From Guadua angustifolia (lineage: Eukaryota > Streptophyta > Magnoliopsida > Poales > Poaceae): 64,000 nucleotides of DNA. The position numbers and the translations under genes are program-made. Where the stretch lies: assembly GCA_036346375.1 (NCBI GenBank), contig JAYEVE010000732.1:33100-97099 (forward strand). Direction: 5' to 3'. Every line of letters starts with the position of its first letter. Position 1 is the stretch's first letter. A model generated the notes under the pieces. That model was not told the origin of the DNA. It saw nothing but the letters and a program-made list of their open reading frames with translations, and ran no database searches. Positions 58,154 through 64,000 of the stretch are shown here, one piece after another.

Positions 58154-59339
58154 CCATATATACTAACGCCATCGGTAAAAGATTACAAAATCTTTGAAAC
58201 TCACCTCCGCTTTCGAGCTCATTGGTCCATATACATCCGTATATACTAGGGCCAACAACTCATTTGCCCTTTCACCAAGACCTATGAATGGGGCTTTTGT
58301 CATCTTGCCAAATAAACAGGACTCACATATTTCAAATGATTCAAAATCAAATGAGGTTAGAAATTCATCACCATGGAGCTTCTTCATGTGCTTCTCATTT
58401 ATGTGGCCTAAGAGACAATGCCATAAAAAGGTAGGTTCACATCATTAGGCCGAAGCCTTTTCATATTAATGTTATAGACAGGTTTTTCTTCGAGTTCAAG
58501 GACGTACAACCCATCTACCATGGGGCATTGGCCATAATACATATCATTCAAAAATATCAAAGAAACAAAGTCCTTTATTCTGAAATCATAACCTTCATGT
58601 TCCAAACAAGAAGATGAAATAATGTTTCTACTCAAAGATGGAACAAAATAACAATTATTAAGTTCCAAAACTAATCCTGAAGGCAAATGCAATGGGTAGG
58701 TGACAACGGCAAGACCAGCAACTCTTGCTTTATTCCCCACGCAAAGATCCATTTCTCCTTTTGCCAAGTCTCTACTCTTTATCAGCCTCTGCATCGAATT
58801 GCAAATGTGAGCAACCGATCCAATATCATATACCTAAGAGGTAAGATTAGAAGTAGCCAGATTAATTTCTACAACATGAATACACAAGTGGAAGTCACAC
58901 TTCCATTCTTCTTATCCGCCCGGTTATTTCTCCTTTGCTTCGCTTTCTAATGTCCCAACTTCTTGCAACAGAAGACTTGGGTATCGAGTTTAGGGCCATC
59001 TTTAATTGCGCTTGCTTAGATTTGAGACTTCGCGATCTCAACTTGAACCTTGCCCTTGCCCTTTCCTTTGTTCCCAGTCTTAGCCTTCTGCTTCTTGAAG
59101 GCAGTGGTTTTTTGAACCATCATCACATGATTAGGTTTTTTCTTTATGCTTTCCTCGACAGACTTGAGCATCCTATGTAGTTCGGTCAAGCTCTTCTCCA
59201 TACTATTCATATGAAAATTCATTATGAACGGCTCAAAGCTCTGAGGCAGAGACTGGAGAATTACATCCGTAGCCAAACCAAGACTAAGGGGAAAAACAAG
59301 CTTTTCCAATCTCCCAATGTAACCAATCATTTTGATTAC
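58154..59339 (-). pseudogene. Copia gag end, protease region and integrase N-part
   Basis: High to low: MIGYIGRLEKLVFPLSLGLA and FMINFHMNSM-like gag sequence (59330-59200), a Lys-rich KKQKAKTGNKGKGKGK segment where a zinc knuckle is expected, the protease region with GSVAHICNS-like remnant (58830), LVLELNNCYFVPSLSRNIIS (58680), GAG-pre-integrase, FEICESCLFGKMTKAPFIG (58340) and ELLALVYTDVYGPMSSKAEV (58270), the integrase start. Stops and frame changes occur in the 58.4-59.0 kb part. Confidence 0.85.
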
Positions 59340-59347
59340 ATGAGGGC

Positions 59348-60099
59348 TAGGGGTGAAAATGGTACGGGTTAATCCCGACCGATCCAGTACCGAACCCGAT
59401 TAAAATCGTATCCGGGAAAAAAAATCCGTGATCCCGGCGGGTCGGATCACGGTATCAGAGAAGGTTGCTACCTGATCACTAGTAGCGGATCTGGCGCAAG
59501 AAATCCAACCGAATAGCTTCAGTATATAGTAGCCGGATACTATCCGACCGGATATCCAAATGCTTAGAAAATAAGTGGCATTCAGTATTATGTATATACA
59601 TATATTGTAGGAAGAAGAAATTGCTAATGATGATGATTGATAAGACGGTATATCAAACTTATTATGGTCGGTATGGATTTATGTAGAAGTATGAAATGTT
59701 AATTATATTAAACTTGTGGCTTGTCGATTGTCAAATTTGTATATGAACTTTGTGTATGAATTTTGTGTATGAATTTGCTAGTGATTCTCGAATTTTGTGT
59801 ATGAATTTGATACCCTTGTTAAACTTTGTGTTGTGTGAGTTGTCAAACTTATGTAATATATATAAATTTATTGCTAGTCGATTGTTTCAACAAGTATGTA
59901 TTCGTTTGTATTATCTGTTTTCGTTAACCGAATCCTAGATGTATCCACCGACAAAGCACCATATCCGAAATTCCAAAATATCCAAATTCAGTGTCCATTA
60001 TTCGGTTCATCACAGTATCTTATTCGAATCCGGGAAAAAATATGGGTTAGGATACGAAAGAGAATATCCCATCAGTATCCGATCCGTTTTTCACCCCTA
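59348..60099. mobile_element. Non-autonomous hAT element in Copia gag
   Basis: Termini TAGGGGTGAAAA and TTTTTCACCCCTA, 752 bp. The flanks ATGAGGGC (59340-59347) and ATGAGGGT (60100-60107) match at 7 of 8 positions, fitting the 8-bp duplication of hAT. Subterminal GGATACGG/CCGTATCC-type motifs lie at both ends. It has no transposase ORF. Confidence 0.88.
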
Positions 60100-60107
60100 A
60101 TGAGGGT

Positions 60108-60600
60108 CGATCGGACTTCCTTCATTTAGTTTGCAAGCAACAAAAGCTTCGAGATACCATACCTCTCGGCTCTTGCTTGGTTCCCAAACATGTCCTTTAA
60201 GCCCACAATCATATTGTAAGCATCCTGGTCCTTATATTGCTTTTGAAGCTCAAAGTCCATAGTGACAAGCATGAGATAGCTGACCTCTACAGAGGCATTA
60301 ACATGTTTTTTATACTTAGCCTTATCATTGCGAGAGGCATTTTCGGCTGGTTCATCAGGAATTGAATTCTCTAGAACATAGTCTTTCTTTTCATACTTGA
60401 GAACAATTCTCAGGTTGCGATACCAATCCACAAAATTTGTTCCATTAAGTTTTTCCTTTTCCAAAATCGATCTCAATGCAAAACCAGGTGCAGTAGAAGG
60501 AGTAGCAGGTGCCAATGAACTACAACAAAAACGTGCAAAGTTTCTAAGCACTATGTTTATGTAAAAACATTCATTAACTATTTTAACAAAAGACACTCGT
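60108..60600 (-). pseudogene. Copia gag N-terminal part
   Basis: Minus-strand ORF with RSILEKEKLNGTNFVDWYRN, LRIVLKYEKKDYVLE and AYNMIVGLKDMFGNQARAER. LNGTNF.DW.RNLRIVLK is the start of the UBN2/gag domain of plant Copia elements, which forms the particle shell. The likely gag start lies within the ORF, before LAPATPSTAP. It continues across the hAT insertion into 59339. Confidence 0.88.
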
Positions 60601-62005
60601 ATTGTATGTCCCTTCTTTCGACATAAAGAGCCTATTCAAGATCCTCATTCATTAAATCCTAGTGAGCTTTGGTATCACTACTAAAAATTTAATGACATGG
60701 GTAAGCAACACCTTTGCTAATTATATCTTATGTAACTATTGTTGGTTGGGTATGAAAACATATAATGAATGCCTCTGTCAACTTGACTCTTGGCCAGGTC
60801 AACCCTCCCCGAGGGCTCACATGAGGGAGGGAGCACTTCCCGATTCCGGGTGCCAATTAAGAAACATAGCCTCATGTGTGTTTTCCTTAGACACCAATTG
60901 TCTTGTATCTGTTCCTTCAAAATTGAAATCAAAACCCAACCACTGATGTCCTCAAGTCCAAAATCATTTTGATAGCTCGATTAAATCAACCATTGTAATA
61001 TGCTGTGTCCGACACAAACCTATCATCTATTAAGATAGCCATTGATACACTGCTTTGGTAGTCATATGAACAACGATCTAAATTCTTGATAGGTGCTACA
61101 TATGGATGGACAAAAGATTTAAGATTTTAACTAGAGGGTTGTTAACTATCTACTATAAACATGTCATCATATGCAATGAATATCATAAAAATAGCAGGGA
61201 TTAAAACACATTCACATGTAATCAAATTAAGATGTGAAATAGTATGGATAGCACAAGGGTCTCCATCATCATGCTTCCCTGTTCACCGAGCAATCTTGAT
61301 TTGATGCCACCATCTTCATCATTGTAGATGCAACTCCTTACAACTTTGATAATGAAATTTACAAGTGAATTTCAAACATCACAAGCCCACACTTGGTCGT
61401 TATACAATTTATATTGAAATAGCCTTATGGTTTGACACGGCACCGCAGTGCTATGTAAAATCACATGCATCACATACACATAGGCCATACTATTCACACA
61501 ATTGCTCCAAAATGATTTAAAACAAAACAATGTTTCTACTGGCAGGATATTCTCTCAAAACATTACTTGAGGTCCAAGGCGGCTTCCTCGCTGCGAGGTC
61601 CAAGGCAGCGTTCCTAGCGGAGTTTCAAGGGCGCTACTGCCAATTTTTAAGCATGTCTTTTCGCCATGCTTGGCATGAAAATAGTGCCTTGGATTAATCA
61701 AATTAACTTAACTGACTTAGTGCGATTGGCTTGGTCCCATATGGTCGCGCTTCATAAACCCCAGTGGCGGTAACCCGACCAGTAAGGACAACATCGCATC
61801 ATGAACGGACTCACCCAAATCAAGATTGAGTCGGTTTGCTTTTTTCCTCAAACCCTAAACCGATCGATCTCATCGACGGCCGCATTACTCCACCAATTCA
61901 TCACATGAATTGGCGAGAACAAGTAATAGATCCAATCTATTATACTCGCATAACACATATGCAACATCTAGATCACAAATCTCTGGGAGATGGCTCGACA
62001 ACCTT
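60601..62005 (-). other. Copia 5' leader and primer-binding region
   Basis: No supported ORF. Next to the 5' LTR the minus strand reads AAAGGTTGTCGAGCCATC, a decayed form of the TTGGTATCAGAGCCATC primer-binding site. A CACTACTAAAAATTT at about 60677 resembles a CACTA end but has no partner. Confidence 0.6.
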
Positions 62006-62551
62006 TGGCGGGTTATACCGGTGATGCTACGCTAGCACCAAATAAAATTCTACCGGATAAACCAAGAACCTTCTACTTAAGAAGGGATCATAGATCGTTA
62101 CCACTAGATGCGCATACGTTAGCGGAAGGAAAGGTCAAATAGCCGGTTTGACGTAGCACGCATCGATGTAGTGGAAGTAGATGATGAATCACCAGGCGAG
62201 CGACTGCCTCCTCGCTTAAGCGATCGCCTTCTTCTTTGAAGGCTTATTGTTCGCGACTGCGTCGCCTCCTACATGTCGTGGTTAGTCCCAATCAACATTG
62301 CAGCCACAACAACGCCTCTCTGAAGTCCACACGCACTGAGTGAGAATTCAGAGTGTTTGCAAGCTAGCACCGTGACACATAGAAGGAGATGACGGCTAGG
62401 GTTTTGGTGGAGTGGAGAACTTCGCACCCTTCTGGCTTCCACCCCATCCCTTTATATAGGCTCTCGGTGGGCCTCTACATTAGAGTCCGAACATGGTACA
62501 AAACCCATGTCACACGTACCCCATGATTATCTCTTGGGTATTAATCCAACA
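62006..62551 (-). mobile_element. Copia 5' LTR
   Basis: Minus strand starts TGTTGGATTAATACCC at 62551 and ends CCGCCA at 62006. TATA-like CTATATAAAGGG lies at about 62448-62459. Compared with the 3' LTR it has an extra block of about 40-50 bp near 62040-62085 and many substitutions, so the insertion is old. Confidence 0.88.
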
Positions 62552-62556
62552 ACTAT

Positions 62557-64000
62557 ATGTGTGTAATTCCATGGTTCCAATCAATACCATTCGACCGTGT
62601 ACGACACTAAAAAACAGGTGGATGGCATGTCAAGTTGGAGGACTTGTCTAAAACATCTCTGGTTAAGACATGGTATTTTGTAATTTTTCTAGAGGGTTAT
62701 ATGTACAGTATGTTTAAGTGAGGGAGGTGGGATTCTGTCTGAAACTGAACCATTCGAGGCCGATTTAACATATATATTTACTTACTTTCATCTTTTCACC
62801 ATATGCCTACTTGCAACGTATCTCTACTACTTCTAATTACGAGTTGGTGGCGGTGGTCCGTTCTCTCCTCCCTTAAAATTGTTATTGTCCCGATCTTCTA
62901 TATATTGGCGAACGGAGAAAGTTTTAATTCGGTTGGATATGCATGCATACGTGATCTGTAGCGTATCAGACACTTATGTCAATCAGCCAATTCTATTTCC
63001 AAATATTGCATGACTGATTTTTTTCCATATACTGCACACATACAGCTTCTGAGTTACCATGTGCCTTTGAGTTACCATATGCATCTTTTCCATTAAATAT
63101 TTACTTGCTTGTATAGATAAGATCATCTTTTCTTTTTATCTAATCACGTATGGACTTGATTCCAGTCGGCCAGTAGTATGTGCACAGCTATGCATGACTC
63201 GACTAGATAAGTTTGTTATCTCTATCTCTACTTAGTCTAATTAGGAGTTGGTGGTGGTACGTCCATTCTCCACCTTCACCACAACACGTGTGCGCACCCA
63301 CGTGGTTGAGTAGGAAGTAGGCAGTGGCTACCCCGGTAGATTGAATTGGATAATCCTATCACGGGAGGTAAATAATATACATAACTCATTTATTGCTTTC
63401 TTTTCTCCCATTGATCTACCATTCGAATCAGCGGTGATTGCTCCTTGTGCTTTTTGGATTGGATTGATTTATTCCTTTTGAAGGAAGCAAAGCTCTGATT
63501 CATGGAGTTGGGTCTTTTCTCGCCTCTTTCCCTTTTGTTGTCTTCCTTATTCGATGATTTCTTAATCTGAATTCTATAGATATCTCCTTGGTTCTTCGCC
63601 GACGATCGGGATCTGCCAACCGCAAGAAAAGAGGTAGGGGTCGGAAGAGTTTATGGGACCAGAGCTGCTGTTTTAACGAGCGAAGGAAGAAAATCGATCG
63701 CGGTGATGGTGCGAGCAAGGCGACATAAATTTGAGACAAGAGTTTATCTACGTTCGAGCCCTCGTGAAGGTAATAGTTCTACTCGATCGCTTTAAGGCGG
63801 TGATTCTTGTTATATGGGTGCTGTGAACAAGCGCTTACAACTCAAAGACAAGAATGGTGATTCCTAGTTCGAGTTTGCTGTGTGTGCTATGTTGTCTTCG
63901 CCTCCTTTGGAGCCTGGCGCGCCCTGGTCTTTATACTTCCGCCTGCATGTTGGCCGGAGGCGATCTCTGGGAAGGGGCGCCGTTCGCACCTTGAGGGTGG
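62557..64000. other. Right flank with Helitron-5'-end-like direct repeats
   Basis: 'atctctactacttctaatta' then CGAGTTGGTGGCGGTGGT at about 62818, and 'atctctacttagtctaatta' then GGAGTTGGTGGTGGTACG at about 63223, repeat 404 bp apart. TCTCTACTA-type starts are common at Helitron 5' ends in grasses. No 3' end or gene was recognised; ORFs to the window end (such as 63500-63739 minus) lack motifs. Confidence 0.4.

Larger units (their letters stand above)
50862..62551 (-). mobile_element. Copia element, nearly complete, with two nested insertions
   Basis: Identical ACTAT duplications flank it (50857-50861 and 62552-62556). LTRs lie at 50862-51356 (3') and 62006-62551 (5'). Internal order on the minus strand is primer-binding-like site, leader, gag, protease region, integrase, RT, RNase H, then about 1.1 kb of non-coding DNA. 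Removing the solo LTR (54696-58148) and the hAT element (59348-60099) with their duplications leaves about 7.5 kb. Frames carry several stops, so it is inactive. Confidence 0.9.

Noticed and set aside
60670..60700. CACTA terminus CACTACTAAAAATTT
   Set aside because: No inverted partner, subterminal repeats or 3-bp duplication.

Overview
The window is nuclear DNA of a grass (Poaceae, probably a panicoid or other PACMAD lineage). Evidence: Sirevirus-type Copia LTRs with polypurine-tract arrays, En/Spm (CACTA) elements with grass-type termini, Stowaway and Tourist MITEs, a DUF4220/DUF594 gene of the type expanded in grasses, and an EPF-type C2H2 zinc-finger gene close to the grass RAMOSA1 group. 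There are no bacterial operons and no dense coding; most of the 64 kb is nested, decayed transposable elements. The lineage call is inference from family knowledge.

Layout. 1-8.8 kb: 3' part of a Sirevirus-like Copia element (remnant gag/pol ORF, degenerate internal repeats, four polypurine tracts, a 2.57 kb 3' LTR) followed by a second LTR lacking its 5' third. 8.8-15.3 kb: CACTA element, + strand, with a decayed Tnp2 transposase, three tandem-repeat arrays, a second gene ending in a Ulp1-like peptidase, and a terminus rich in TATCACTGCCGG repeats. 16.1-22.7 kb: a small Copia LTR, then a minus-strand Gypsy element with a 3.03 kb 3' LTR and broken pol. 22.7-29.1 kb: Copia fragments on both strands, a Tourist and a hAT-like MITE, a Sirevirus 3' end and a (TA)n tract. 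29.1-32.1 kb: 5' half of a minus-strand CACTA. 32.5-33.9 kb: LTR remnants.

34.2-34.7 kb: the one convincing intact host gene, a single-exon minus-strand zinc-finger repressor with a TATA box and C-terminal EAR motif. 35-39.5 kb: mostly non-coding, with a MULE-type MITE (perfect 11-bp duplication), a Stowaway and a Helitron-like end. 39.5-41.6 kb: short CACTA element (TTT duplication) carrying two 5S-rRNA-derived segments and a Stowaway. 42.9-50.4 kb: a DUF4220/DUF594 gene on the minus strand, split: its C-terminal part lies at 42.9-43.4 kb, its N-terminal part at 50.2-50.4 kb, and about 6.8 kb of transposons sits between. That insert includes an LTR element (43.4-46.1 kb) whose ORF carries a PTB-like RNA-recognition motif, a minus-strand Copia with a tiny LINE insertion, and an AT-rich element with a 170-bp repeat.

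50.86-62.55 kb: a nearly complete minus-strand Copia element bounded by ACTAT duplications and itself interrupted by a 3.45 kb solo Gypsy LTR (TATAT duplication) and a 0.75 kb hAT element (8-bp duplication). 62.6-64 kb: non-coding flank with a Helitron-5'-end-like direct repeat.

The most interesting items are the RRM-bearing retroelement, the 5S segments inside a CACTA element, the split DUF594 gene, and the exactly datable nesting at both ends of the window. Element boundaries come from visible termini and target-site duplications; family names rest on remembered protein and terminal motifs and were not searched.
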